Source: Paraspadella gotoi (lineage: Eukaryota > Chaetognatha). From it: a DNA stretch of 64,000 nt. Of this stretch, positions 1-10,869 are shown one piece after another; the first letter of the stretch is position 1, and each line of letters begins with the position of its first letter. The stretch covers positions 18,810,628-18,874,627 of the forward strand of contig CM119263.1 in the NCBI GenBank assembly GCA_051294375.1, given 5' to 3'. The position numbers and the translations under genes are program-made. Under the pieces are notes generated by a model. That model was not told where the DNA came from. It did not search any database and saw only the letters and a program-made list of their open reading frames with translations.

Positions 1-145
1 NNNGAGAGGAGGAGAGAGAGAGACGATCTTCGGTCGATATTCGGCATAATTAAAATTACATGTCATCCCGGCGCGAAAACGATTTTCTTTCCCCATTGGA
101 AGAAGAAAGAAAGAAGAGGCAGAGAGGAAGAGAAGAGAGAGGCAG

Positions 146-186
<41 letters not shown>

Positions 187-453
187 AGAGAAAGAGAAAG
201 AGAGAGAAGCTGTGAAGTTGTGATTGCAGAAAAGCTTTCGTACTGAAAAAAATTAAAAAGCGATTCCGATCTCATTCATCTATAATTGTTAATATACATA
301 AGTTTAGAAGAATGAATATTCTCTTTCTTCAGATAATTTAAAAAAAGATAATCATTATGTTGCCCTAAAGAGAACTGATAACGCGTTCCTCTCGAAGCCA
401 GCGGAGATTCTGTTCGCGAATTCGAAAAAAAGGAGAAAATAAATGACGAAAAA

Positions 454-561
454 NNNNNNNNNNNNNNNNNNNNNNNNNNNNNNNNNNNNNNNNNNNNNNN
501 NNNNNNNNNNNNNNNNNNNNNNNNNNNNNNNNNNNNNNNNNNNNNNNNNNNNNNNNNNNNN
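454..561. other. Assembly gap (108 N)
   Basis: Run of N. The equivalent place in copy B (about 8,930-9,190) holds about 260 bases of purine-rich sequence, so the gap is probably under-sized. Confidence 0.95.
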
Positions 562-649
562 AAAAAAAAGGAGATAGAATCTTGGGAAAAGCGTCAATTT
601 TTGACACAAAGTGGAATCGGCTTTTGTCGTTTCTATGGAGATGATGTCG

Positions 650-715
650 CCGTCGTCGTCGCTGTCGGCGTCGTCGTTGTCGTCGTCATCGTCGTCGTCG
701 TCGTCGATTCTTTTG
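650..715. repeat. (CGT)n trinucleotide tract
   Basis: Imperfect CGT/CGTCAT repeats. A related tract lies at 1,128-1,225, and the copy in B at about 9,285-9,335 is broken by single-base insertions. No coding role is supported. Confidence 0.8.
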
Positions 716-1516
716 TCATCATCGTCGATTCAACAATCATTCGTATTTCCTTAGGCGTTTAAATTCGTTTCCTGTTTTCCTGTCTTTTGTTCAGATTTTA
801 ACTTTTTGTTTAACTTTAGTGTTTTTATTGTTAAACGAGTACAGGAAAGTTTTTTTTTAAAGTATCATTCGTACAGTCAAAAAAAAATCTAAATTTGTCC
901 CCTCTGGCTCTACTCTTTATTAGGCGATCGTCCTTTTTGGCGGAGCAATACATCTAACGCATAATTTACGGTAACGTGTGAATTTTTTTTCTTCACATTT
1001 TTGAACAGAATGATGTCCTCGTTGTCATCAAATATCATAATTAAAAAAAATTAATCTTTGAAGCTTGATCATAATGCATTTCATCCAATTTCTTTGTCTT
1101 AATCCTTGTAGTAGCGTCATCGTCGGCTACAACGTCGTCGTTGTCGTCTTCCTCGGTGACGTAGTAGTCGTCGTCATCGTCGTCATCGTCGTCTTTCTCG
1201 TCGTTTGCTTCCTCGCCGTTGTCATCCTCGTCATCCTATTCATAAATATTTCATGAGATTGCGACTCGTCAAAATTTTTGTTCCAGGGATTTTTTTTCCA
1301 ATGGAATTTAACTCCCGCGAAATATTTTTTTTTTCTGGAAAGAGAGAAAAACAGTCGAAGCATTTTGATAAATATTGCATTTAATTTCCGTTCGCTCTGC
1401 GATTTTTTGTTATTTCTTATCTTGTTGAGAAAAGGTTCTTAATTCTTCTTTTTTTCTTTTTTTTCCCCTTTTTTTCTTTTTTCCAATCTTCTTTAAGAAT
1501 ATCTTTCAATCGATCT

Positions 1517-1524
<8 letters not shown>

Positions 1525-1564
<40 letters not shown>
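1525..1564. repeat. (CT)n microsatellite
   Basis: Pure CT dinucleotide run of about 40 bases inside a T/C-rich stretch. The equivalent tract in copy B is longer and impure. Confidence 0.9.
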
Positions 1565-1565
<1 letters not shown>

Positions 1566-1781
1566 AACCCTTTTTTTCTCAACAGTGATTCCAATCTTTC
1601 GCTTTCCAGTATTCGTTCCACCTATATTTCACCACTAGTACTTTCCTCTCTTGCCATTTTTTTTTCTTCTTTTCCTTTTGTGTTATCCTCTCTTTCTTTT
1701 CTTTCTGTTTCCCCTACTTTTTCTCTTTTTTTTCACTTTCACTTTCTTGTTACCTTCTTCCTCTTGATCTCCGTCTTTTAC

Positions 1782-1806
1782 NNNNNNNNNNNNNNNNNNN
1801 NNNNNN
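1782..1806. other. Assembly gap (25 N)
   Basis: A fixed 25-base N run, the same size as those at 17,372, 38,185 and 38,625. This suggests contig joins of unknown true length. Confidence 0.95.
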
Positions 1807-1905
1807 AAAAGAAGAGAGAGATTAATGTAATAGCGTAGTTCCTTCAACTACAGCTGAAAAAGTAAATATAAGCGATTCTTTTAATCACATATATTGCCAG
1901 AAAAA

Positions 1906-2070
1906 ATGTGCAAAAGGTATGAATTCTCGTTCACTCCTTCGGTCGAGACTCAGTTCCGTAAGACGCCCCACAAGAGGGTGTTGGCGGTCGTGTCGAACGC
2001 CTCCCAAGAGCAACTCTGCGATGTTGGCCATCGTCGCTCCGAGAGAATACTTGCGCGCGACATCATGTAG
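1906..2070 (+). CDS. Short open frame, possible exon, unknown
   Basis: This 54-codon frame starts at an ATG and ends TAG. It sits in a GC-richer island in AT-rich sequence. An acceptor-like ...attgccag lies just before it (AG at 1,899-1,900). The product is charged and mixed in composition, with segments such as FTPSVETQFRKTPHKR and GHRRSERILARDIM, and does not look like low-complexity noise. The opposite strand is also open here (1,950-2,138), so strand choice is uncertain. After the stop, another in-frame stretch continues (EEAALREAGASVTCVTQR), so the stop could mark a splice site, a sequencing error or a pseudogene. I recognise no family. Confidence 0.22.
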   Translation: MCKRYEFSFTPSVETQFRKTPHKRVLAVVSNASQEQLCDVGHRRSERILARDIM

Positions 2071-2299
2071 GACGCCACAGGTTCGGGGCCCGAGGAAGCC
2101 GCTTTAAGAGAAGCGGGGGCGAGTGTCACATGTGTCACCCAAAGAATTGAAATGTTAAAAATTAAAGCATGGTTAAGATAAGTATATAATGGTTTTTTAT
2201 TGTAAAAAGATTAATTTAATGATCAGCTTAAATATTAATATTTTTAAAATAACGCTTAATCTGAAACTATGATTGAAGCTTGTAAATTTTATTCAATTA

Positions 2300-2492
2300 T
2301 TATCTCACTGCTTCTCATCACGCGTTGTCTACGCGGGCTGGCAGAAGTTCTCGACGCATTCCCGAGGTGAAACGGCGTTGATGACGTCCCACGCTTATGA
2401 ATCTGCGGTAAAATCTCGAATTCAACCGCTTGTGAAGCTCCAGCCCCAATCTCCAGCATTATTGTCCTCTCGTGTCAATGTCTTCCACAGCT
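2300..2492. other. Exon-like GC-rich island, strand unresolved
   Basis: The island has splice-like borders on both strands. On the minus strand an acceptor ctccaatttcag borders its right side, and a second acceptor ttttaccgcag lies inside it. On the plus strand an acceptor gcgggctggcag is followed by 21 open codons up to a GTAAAA donor (about 2,337-2,401). Each reading is short and none is clearly conserved. One minus frame contains DVINAVSPRECVENFCQPA but also stop codons, which would fit a pseudogene or frame errors. Confidence 0.2.
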
Positions 2493-2604
2493 GAAATTGG
2501 AGAAATATTTATATGATTAGAACGAAACTTTTTTTTATCAATTTATCGATTCATTAACGTGTTACTTGACGGAAATCTTCCGTCCTCTGCGGAGGAATGG
2601 TCAC

Positions 2605-2703
2605 CAAGGCAACGAGTCGCGTGCCCGAAGAGGACGGTTGGCCGTCGACTCATCGCCCACTTGTAAGACTTCGCACGTGTATTCGGTCGATGCCAAGCCT
2701 ATC
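2605..2703 (-). CDS. Possible internal exon (99 nt), unknown
   Basis: On the minus strand the segment begins after ctcatctccgtcgcccag, a good acceptor, and ends before GTGACC, an acceptable donor. One frame stays open across all 99 bases and includes the peptide EYTCEVLQVGDES. The Tyr-Thr-Cys-Glu-Val part resembles the F strand of an immunoglobulin fold, but one strand is not enough to call the domain. The plus strand also has an acceptor (tctgcggag) and a GTAAGA donor enclosing MVTKATSRVPEEDGW, so strand is not secure. It could belong with the neighbouring island at 3,095-3,155. Confidence 0.22.
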
Positions 2704-3094
2704 CTGGGCGACGGAGATGAGCCATAAAGTTTGAAAATGATTTTAAAATGTAATCTATTTTAAATCATTTCTCACCTTTCTGTTATTTTTCGCTAATTTC
2801 TTCCCATCGATTTTCACCGCCTCTTTCACGCCGTCACGTCAATCTGATGGACGAAAGGGTCTTGGTCCAGGATTAACAAAACAAACAAACTTTCTTGTCC
2901 TGAACATTTTAAATAAAGACCCACCCAGGGAAGAAACTGGTTAACCCTCTTGCGCGCGCATTAGTTTTTTGTTTGAGCCTTTGTCGATTACGCCACCTTA
3001 AAAAGAAGTACTATTCGTGGCTTTTAAATTAAAATTGGTACTATATACTCGATTTAAAAAAATCTTTCACTTTTGAACAAGCCTCCTTCCTTAC

Positions 3095-3155
3095 CATTCC
3101 TTCCCCGTCAGCCGGTGATGAGGGAGTTAGGAAGATTTCGTTCTCGTCTCCAGTG
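3095..3155 (-). CDS. Possible small internal exon (61 nt), unknown
   Basis: The minus-strand segment lies between an acceptor ...gttggcag and a strong donor GTAAGG. It reads TGDENEIFLTPSSPADGEG in an open frame. On the plus strand the same place has a very good acceptor (cattccttccccgtcag) but only a weak donor. No family is recognised. Islands at 2.3, 2.6, 3.1, 3.3 and 3.8 kb are spaced like exons with 200-500 base introns. Confidence 0.2.
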
Positions 3156-3222
3156 CTGCCAACTCGTTAGCGGCAATCGGAGAAAACAAACAAAATAATA
3201 TATGCATATATGTATTAAAACC

Positions 3223-3477
3223 TTAAAGTATCCTTAAAAAAAACCTCGTTCTGTTAATGTTAACAACAACCTCTAGGAAAACAGGCCTCTTTCCTTGAAG
3301 AGTGCCGGCCACCAAGGCGGGGTGTTGATGGGAGACGAGTTTGGTGAAAGCCGAGATTGGAGATGTATATGACGTCCACGAAAATCCCGATGGTGATCCA
3401 GTTGGAAGTTGGTGGAGAGAGGTCATGTAGGGTCGGAAAATCTCGAGAGGAAATGGAGACCGGTGTAGAATAATCAA
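3223..3477 (-). CDS. GC-richer open frame, unknown
   Basis: Two minus-strand frames stay open over about 200 bases. One contains a hydrophobic stretch (WITIGIFVDVIYISNLGF) followed by HQTRL, which superficially recalls membrane segments of cyclic-nucleotide-gated channels. The similarity is short and no neighbouring exon supports it. Splice borders are weak (a possible GTTGTT donor). I treat it as an exon-sized island of unknown identity. Confidence 0.12.
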   Translation of the reverse strand: MIILHRSPFPLEIFRPYMTSLHQLPTGSPSGFSWTSYTSPISAFTKLVSHQHPALVAGTLQGKRPVFLEVVVNINRTRFFLRIL

Positions 3478-3768
3478 AATGTATTATATTATATTGTATG
3501 TATTAGTATATAAGATCATTATATAACATATTTCGAGAGTTGTATATATATGGTTTATATGAGTGTAAAATTATGAACCAACCTCTTACCCGGGAAACCG
3601 GAAAGTGATAACTATTAAGTTGCGTCATGCCGTAATCGAAAGAAAAATAAGCAAGCCACTAGACCGAACGAATCTGTTACATGTCCGCTTGCAAAAAGCG
3701 AAAACACTGTCACCTGAACGGACGCCGCGAATCCCGCAATCCGCGGCAAACATTTCCGGATTCTCCAG

Positions 3769-3966
3769 TTGGCCAAATTCCGCGCTTCCGAGGTGAACGA
3801 GATAATTTCCCGGTTGTCGCTGCTCTGCGTTGCTGCTGTCGCTGACGTCGATTTCAAGAATCGAATGGACAGTCGTGTGGGCGTCGTTTACACGCGGACC
3901 GTGGATGGCGCGTCGGAAAGTGCGTGGTCATGGATGACGCGAAGAAATGCTTTTGCTGGATTTTAA
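3769..3966 (+). CDS. Possible terminal exon (65 codons), unknown
   Basis: An acceptor-like ccggattctccag precedes a 65-codon frame ending in TAA. The protein begins LAKFRASEVNEIISRLSLLC, continues VAAVADVDFKNRMDSR, and ends near SAWSWMTRRNAFAGF. It has balanced composition and no low-complexity bias. A second plus frame is open just upstream (3,605-3,796) and ends beside GTGAAC. It could be a final exon of a plus-strand gene using the islands above. No family is recognised. Confidence 0.2.
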   Translation: MAKFRASEVNEIISRLSLLCVAAVADVDFKNRMDSRVGVVYTRTVDGASESAWSWMTRRNAFAGF

Positions 3967-4601
3967 TCGGAGTGTTTATGATTGTCACTTAATTATGAAT
4001 TATTTTTCTGTGTAAAATCCAAATTAATCCTGTATCTGCATTAGTTTTACCAACATGCAAAAAGTTTTTAATAATTTCTTTGGCTATATTTAGTGGTTAA
4101 ATTTAGCTGAATTATTTTTTCTTCTTGAACGATGGTTTTGGGGGTCGATGGGGATAGGAGAAAAGAAAGCTAATAGTAATGAAAAACTATAACCGAAGCT
4201 CAATAATATAAGACGAAATAGGAAGCAAACCAAGCGCATTTTTCTCCACATGGAATCATTAACCGAATATCCTAAACATATTAAAATAAAGCGTGGCTAA
4301 ATCAGTTTCCCGACTTCTTTAGATCGTAGCGTATATATTTTTATAATTTTTTCCGAGAAAAAACGTGAGAAAAAAAAAAAAATTTAATGCGTCTTTGCTC
4401 TGAGGATCGACGGCTTTTTCTTAGAAATAGAAAACGAAGAAATAATCGATATAATGGGATTGGTGTTTCGTTGCGAGATCGCGAAACTCGGGCGGGAGGC
4501 AAAAGAAGAGCGCCTCACGAGACAGAATTTGATGTGATTCTTTGCCTGCTGTTGGCCGATCCAGTCCACTTTTTCTTCTCTCGATAACTTAAAGTTATTT
4601 T

Positions 4602-4766
4602 TTAAGGCCGGAGAACTCGAGTCAGGTGACCAACGAAATTGGTAATAGCTTGAAGGTTGGGCCCATTGAAGATGACTCGAGCGGAATCCCCGCGGCGGAG
4701 AAAAGCCTTCTTAACTTCGAAATAAAAGAGCATTGCCGACGGGGGACGAAAGATATATATTAGGAA
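4602..4766 (-). CDS. Short open frame, unknown
   Basis: The minus-strand frame ends TAA at 4,602 and includes MLFYFEVKKAFLRRGD followed by ARVIFNGPNLQAITNFVGHL. Codon third positions favour C and T, unlike the surrounding AT-rich DNA. On the plus strand a frame of about 50 codons (QVTNEIGNSLKVGPIEDDSS) is also open, so direction is uncertain. It lies about 500 bases before the LINE relic and could be retroelement-derived or host exon. No homologue is recognised. Confidence 0.2.
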   Translation of the reverse strand, partial: FLIYIFRPPSAMLFYFEVKKAFLRRGDSARVIFNGPNLQAITNFVGHLTRVLRP

Positions 4767-5109
4767 CGATTTGACTATTGCAATTTTCTAAAATTTATTA
4801 AAGATATTGTCCGGTATGTAATATTTCCAATACGGCTTGAATTTCTAGTCTTTTACACGATTTAAACCGAGAATTCAATGAATTGCTTCCAACTTTTTTA
4901 ATTTTATTTTATTCATTCACTATCTCTTTTTTATCTTTTTAAATACAACATTTCTGCTTGTATGTTTTAAAAAACTCTCGTAAAAAAATAGTTAATTCTG
5001 AGGTCGACAGGCCGTTTATTTTATTATTTTACCTTTACTGTATTCATTTAAATAACTAAAGATGTTTTTAGTTTCCCACACTTCCCAGCTCTACTAGGTG
5101 ACTCTAGAG

Positions 5110-6750
5110 AGACTCATGCTTTCGGCAAAACCTGTTTTGGAAAACAGAAGAGCAGCGTTTGGACGCGGGGGAGGACGGGATTACCCATTCCCATTGAGAG
5201 ACAAAATCCGGAGTTTTCAAAGGGAATACATGTTATTATGAAGTCAGCTTTCGAATAAACTATTTCCCTAAGAAATAGAGAAATGCCGTCATAAATATGA
5301 TTCCGAAAAGGGAAACCGCAAACTCCGTGAAAAGGATTTCGAAACAATTAGTCCTTGAGCTGGGTAAATTATACAAAACACTTTTATCCGGGATTCAATC
5401 TTGAAGGCATATGGATATCAAAATTATAAAAAACCTATTCAAGCAGGTTCTGTCAGAGGTGCGATCCACTCAGGAACACTTGATAAGATTGCGGAGATAT
5501 TATGAGAGGTTTCAAAAAGATAAAAATAACAGTTGCAATCTTTTCATGATGTGGAAGATGCCTTTAACGAGAGTTTAGGCATGATGGTTTGATTATAAAG
5601 ATGAAGGAACTGGGCTTTCCAGACAGTCTCATTCAACCAATTGACTCAATATCTTAACAATAGATTTGTTACAGTTAGGATCGGAGATAGTAACTCGAGA
5701 AAAATTTCATGTCTTTGTGGTTGTCCGCAAGGAGGAATTATACAACCACGACCTCTTCTCTATTTAGTATTCGATAACCAATAAGGTTCGCGAAGATAGT
5801 AGAGATAGTCAATTTGCGGATGATACGGCAAACTGGGTTACAGAAGTGTCCTTGGAAGTTTGTGTCAATTTGAAATGAAGAGGACAATGGAATGCCCGAT
5901 CTCTATGTATATGTGTGGTGCAGTAATGCGGCCTTAAATTAGCTTCCAGATAAATGTCAGTTACATTACTTTTTTCAGAGGAGACGAAGAGCGTTGTCGT
6001 AGTTCTGGACTTAGAATTATTTGGGTTAACAATTAGGGATTGTTCAGGGAAGCAAATTTTTTCAGGGGGTTCCCTTCGATAGTAAAATTAAAGGGGAATA
6101 CTCACATTAATAATTTATGTAAACGTACGATACAAGAGATGTGGAGTATTGTCGCAAAGTTTACGATGAGAGAGAGAATATCTCCGAGTACTAACACCTT
6201 ATGTTAGAACTTTATAAGTGTATTCAGTTATTTCACTGTCTCACGCACCGTATAGCATGGAGCTGGTTGGTATCTCTATTTTCTAACCTCTCGCTAAGGA
6301 ATAAAATTAAGGAGAGCGTTGAATTTAGATTTTAAAAGCATATCTAATGTACAAGATCAATGTCAAATTTCTAGTGTTTTGGAATTATTTTGGTGAAAAC
6401 CTATTGCGTAATTAGGAATATGTAAGAAGGGCCACATTTGCAATGCGAGGGTTTGGATTGAAAAAACGCCCCTTACTAAATATATTGAAACATGATGATT
6501 TTTAAGGGCGGGCAGAAGGGCAATAATGTTCCCTTCGAATTTTTAAGTGAAGTACCTAATAATTTTTCCTTTGAAAAGTTTTTTCTGTTCTAAATCTAAG
6601 ATTTAACCTGTTCTCATTGTATACGGATACTGTTTGTATTTGGAAAAGAGTTATTGAAAAGATCAATTACAGACCTTCCAGTAAAAGATACGGATTTAGA
6701 AATGAATTGAAAATTCTTTTCACTCTGTTCGGTGCCGTAATACTTTGACC
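5110..6750 (+). mobile_element. Degenerate non-LTR retrotransposon (Jockey/I-like reverse transcriptase)
   Basis: Short peptides in the right order for a LINE reverse transcriptase appear on the plus strand. RSTQEHLIRLR is near 5,465 and DVEDAFN is near 5,548, at the site of the first catalytic Asp motif. HDGLIIKMKELGFP follows from 5,580, GCPQGGIIQP is at 5,719, and FADDTANW is at 5,813 (the F/YADD catalytic box). These fall in three different frames and stop codons intervene, so the element is dead. Downstream (5,980-6,300) a frame with NTHINNLCKR resembles the post-catalytic region. The endonuclease part and exact ends were not seen. Family placement is by motif style only; the reverse transcriptase identity is firm. 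Confidence 0.75.
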
Positions 6751-8060
6751 AAATTGTGTTTCCGATGAATAACTATTGTTTCCTTATGCTGTGATTAATT
6801 GTACAAAGCCTGTCTGTATTATTTGTAACTGCGACCCATTGAGCCTCGCTTTTTGTATATAATCTATCTGAGGATCTAATCTCGTCACTGACAAAATTAG
6901 TATTATGTCGTGAAATACTGGTCAAATCTCCCAACTGACAAGTAGAAAAGATTTTTTTTAATATAGAAACTTTGACAAAATCAACAAAACAACGAAAAAA
7001 AAAATACACGAATCAACTAAAACTTATCTAAGAATACATAATCTAACGAATAATATCTTAGGTACATCATCGTCACATCATGACATAGACATGACATTTA
7101 AATTAATTTATGGAGAACCAAAATGGACACTCTGACTTAACTTAAAATCTGATTTGAATTATTGGCTCGGAATATAATCGTTCATATATCGGAACATATA
7201 TATGGGATTTTTTAAGCAGTGAAAATTTTGAGATGCACGTACAAATCGAATCAAACCTAGTTGTAGACTTGGTTCTTAAAAATTGCTATTTTGGTTTTGT
7301 TGTACATAAGTATTTCAAGAACGTATGTTTTACTCTTCCCGGCTTTGTCTCTGGGAAAATCATTGAAGCGCTCACCAAGGAAAATTTGGCAGAGAGAAAA
7401 TATTCCTCCTCCTCCTCTCTCACTTTCTCTTTTGTCTCGTTTATTTTCCACATCTGTCCTTCTTGATGTTTTGCTCCTTATTTCCTCCTCTTTTTCTGTT
7501 TTGGAGAGGTCCCTCGATCAACGGAGAAGGCACGCTTAGTACTGAATTATAAATTTTATGTTCCCTTTGCTAAAGGAAATATTTACTTCTATACTTTCAG
7601 TATTTATTACTAGAAATAACACAAAATTTCTAACCGTGTTCAAGTTAAGCCACGTGCAATACCTGCACTGCCAAATGCCAATGCCACGTCCGTCTCTGTC
7701 TGTCAACGTCCGTCCAGTTTCTGACCGGAAGGGACTTTGTCGCCTTGTTTGTCTTTGTCTTCGGCAGAGGCCGGTAATTAGCGTCGCCGGGAGGATGAAG
7801 AGGAGGAGAAAGGAGGGGAGGAGGAAGAGTAAGATGGGAGGACGTTTTTAAATCCGTTGATTGGATTCGAAGAGTTGACTTTTATCTCGTCACGAATGGT
7901 GGAGCTAAAGAGAAGAACGAAGGTGAAGGAGCTAGGGGAGCAGAGAGAATACTGTTACAAGAAGGAGTTTTTAAAGGTGATAGGAGCAGAAGGAATATTT
8001 TTTATCGCCACAATGGGAGATAGGAGCAGCATGGAGACGAGTGGAGCAAGATTGAATAGA
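6751..8060. other. No gene supported
   Basis: AT-rich sequence up to about 7,650, then a purine-rich stretch leading into the GA array. Open frames here are short and low in complexity. I see no splice-bounded coding segment. Confidence 0.5.
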
Positions 8061-8065
8061 TTTAT

Positions 8066-8089
8066 TGAGAGAGAGAAGAGAAGAGAGAG

Positions 8090-8132
<43 letters not shown>

Positions 8133-8248
8133 GAGGAGAGATATGGAGAGAGAGAGAGAGAGAGGAGAGAGGAGAGAGAGAGGAGAGAGAGAGAGAGAGA
8201 GAGAGAGAAGAGAGAAGAGAGAGAGAGAGAGAGAAGAAAGAAGAGAGA
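8066..8248. repeat. (GA)n imperfect microsatellite
   Basis: About 180 bases of GA repeat interrupted by gaag, gagg and tatgg. It lies just before copy B, and a second GA run at 8,455-8,492 marks the copy's start. Confidence 0.9.
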
Positions 8249-8452
8249 CCAAAAAAATAGAAAAAAGAAAAAATGGAGATAGGACTAAGATTAGAAAGCA
8301 GAGGAGAAAATGGAGTCTGAATGAGGAAGAAATGAAGGCTGAAGGAAAAAAGAAATTACGGGCACAATAACTCACAAGTGTTGAGTGAAAAGAAGTGAGA
8401 GAGTGAAAGGAGAAAGAGAATGAAAGAGAAAAGGGAGAGAGAGTGAGAGAGT

Positions 8453-8494
<42 letters not shown>

Positions 8495-10187
8495 GATCTT
8501 CGGTCGATATTTCGGCATAATTAAAATTACATGTCATCCCGGCGCGAAAGACGTTCTTTCCCCAATTGGAAAAGAAAGAAAGAAGAGGCAGAGAGAGAGA
8601 GAGAAGAGAGAGGCAGAGAGAAGAGAGAGACGAAGAGAGAGAGTAGAGAGAGAGAGTAGTAAATGAGAAGATGAGAAGAGTAGAGAACCGTGAAGTTGTG
8701 ATTGCAGAAAAAGCTTCGTACTGAAAAAATTAAAAGCGCTTCGTGTCATCATGTTATAATTGAGTATACAAAGGTTTAGAAGAATGAAATATCTCTTCTT
8801 TCGAGATAATTTAAAAAAAGTAATCATATGTTGCCCTAAGAGAGAACTGATAACGCGTTCCTCTCCGAAGCCAGCGAGATTCTGTTCCGCGAATTCGAAA
8901 AAAAGGAGAAAATAATGACGAAAAAATCTAAAAATAAAGATCGATGAAAAAAGTCTGTGGAGATGAAATAGAGAAACGGAGGAAGAGACGAAACAATTGA
9001 AACGAAAAATACGGAAGAGAAACAATAAAAAGTTAAGATATTAAAAAACTGAATAATGAAAACGAAATAAAAATGGAAATGGAAGCCACCGGTAAAAAAA
9101 CGGATAAAGAGAAATGGATGAAAACGATGATAAAAAAAACGGAAAAAGGATTGAAGGAAAAATTATGAAGGGAAAAAATGAAAAAAAAAGGAGGATAGAA
9201 TCTTGGAAAAGCGTCAATTTTGACACAAAGTGAATCGGCTTTTGTGCCGTTCTATGGGAGATGATGTCCCGTTTGCGTCGCTGTCGGCGTGTCGTTGTGC
9301 GTCGTCATGCGTCGTCGTCGGTCGTCGATTCTTTGTCATCATCGTCGATTCAACAATCATTCGTATTTCCTTAGCGTTTTAAATTCGTTTCCCTGTTTCC
9401 TGGTCCTTTTGTTCAGATTTTACTTTTGATTTAACTTTAGTGTTTGTTAGTGTGTTAAACGAGTACAGGAAAGTTGTTTTTTAAAGTATCAATTCGTACA
9501 GTAAAAAAAAATCTAAATTTTGTCCCTCTGGCTCTACTCTTTATAAGGCGATCGCCTTTTTGGCGGAGCAATACATCTAACGGCATAATTTACGGTAACG
9601 TGTGGAATTTTTTTTCTTCACATTGTTTTGAAAGAATGTATTCCTCGTTGTCATCAAAATATCATAATTAAAAAAAATTTAATCTTTGAAGCTTGGATCC
9701 ATAAGATGCATTTCATCCAATTTTCTTTGTGCTTAATCCTGTTGTAGTGCGTCATCAGTCGGCTACAAGCGTCGGTCGTTGTCTCGTCTTCCCTCGGTGA
9801 GCCGTAGTAGTCGTCTCATCGTTCGTCATCGTCGTCTTTCTCGTCGTGTTTGCGTTTCGCTCGCCGGTTGTCATCTCTCTGTCTCGCTGATTTCATAAAT
9901 ATTCATGAGATTGCGCGAACTCGGTCAAAATTTTTGTTCCCAGGGATTTTTTTCCAATGGAATTTAGAACTCCGCGAAATATTTTTTTTTTCTGGAAAGA
10001 GAGAAAAACAGTCGAAGCATGTTTATAAATTATTGGCATTTAATTTGCGCGTTCCGGCTCGCGATTTTTTTGTATATTTCTTTCTTTGTGAGAAAATGGT
10101 TCTTAATTATTTTCTTTATTTTTCTTTTTTTTCCCCTTTTTGTTGCTTTTTCCAATCTTCTTTTAAGAATATTCTTCAATCGATCTC

Positions 10188-10298
10188 TTTTCTCTCTCTC
10201 TCTCTCTCTCTGCTCTCTCCTCTGCTCTCTCTCTCTCGCTCTCTCTCTCCTTCTCTCTCTCTCTCTCCTCTCTCTCGTCTCTCTAGAGCTCTCTCTCT
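10188..10298. repeat. (CT)n imperfect microsatellite
   Basis: CT repeat broken by single-base insertions. A second CT tract follows at about 10,540-10,625 and a third at about 12,371-12,458. Each has a shorter or differently interrupted partner in copy C (17,679-17,765 and 19,850-19,945). Confidence 0.85.
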
Positions 10299-10544
10299 AC
10301 CCTTTTTTCTGCAACAGTGATTCATCTTTCGCTTTCCAGTATATCGAGCGTTCCATCGCTCTATATTCACCACTAGTTATTCCTCTCTTCCATTTTTTTT
10401 CACTTTTCTTTTGCCGTTTTGTGTTATCCTCTCTTTCTTTTCTTTCATGTTTCCCTACTTTTTCTCTCTTTTTTTTCACTTCACTCTTGGGTTACCTTCT
10501 TCCTCTTGATCTCCGTCTTTTACCGGTCCCCTCGCTTCTCTCTC

Positions 10545-10584
<40 letters not shown>

Positions 10585-10869
10585 TCTCTCATCTCTCTCT
10601 CTCTCTCTCATCATCTCGTCTCTCTCTCGACGAAAACATTGGGCGAAGCTCGGCGCGGAAAAAGAATGGGGTCAGGGCGTCAAGGCGTGGTTTTCCGCGC
10701 GAATTTCGCCGCGAAATCGAGGGCGGGAAAAATTTAACGAGATTCTATCCTTGAACTCGAGAGAAAAACTCGGCGCCGTCGAAGAGAACTGATTGGTTAT
10801 TGATTGCATTCGATTGACGATTCAACGATCATTCACGTTGTGCTTTTGGTTTTTTTTTATACTCAATTT

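Larger units (their letters stand above)
4..1781 (+). repeat. Copy A of a duplicated segment (partial)
   Basis: This stretch matches about 8,453-10,524 in order and orientation: the GA-rich start followed by gacgatcttcggtcgat, the acgcgttcctctc block, the CGT-repeat block, the ttttccaatggaattta block and the CT/T-rich tail ending ctccgtcttttac. The two copies differ by very many one-base insertions and deletions, mostly extra bases in the later copy. Copy A stops exactly at a 25-N gap. Nothing in it looks like a conserved protein. It is either a second haplotype or an unmerged contig end, or a true duplication; I favour the former. Confidence 0.85.

Noticed and set aside
1065-1363. Val- or Thr-rich frames over the CGTCGT region
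   Set aside because: They are trinucleotide repeat translations. The copy in B is frame-broken.
3223-3477. Cyclic-nucleotide-gated channel fragment
   Set aside because: Only a short hydrophobic stretch plus QTRL resembles the family. Neighbouring islands do not continue with channel-like segments, so it is kept only as an unknown open frame.
7857-8666. Arg/Glu and Ser/Leu open frames
   Set aside because: They are translations of GA/CT dinucleotide repeats. The same applies to similar frames at 10.0-10.8, 12.2-12.8, 19.6-20.3, 35.9-36.2, 37.1-37.4, 41.0-41.3, 42.7-42.9, 43.3-43.6 and 49.0-49.4 kb.
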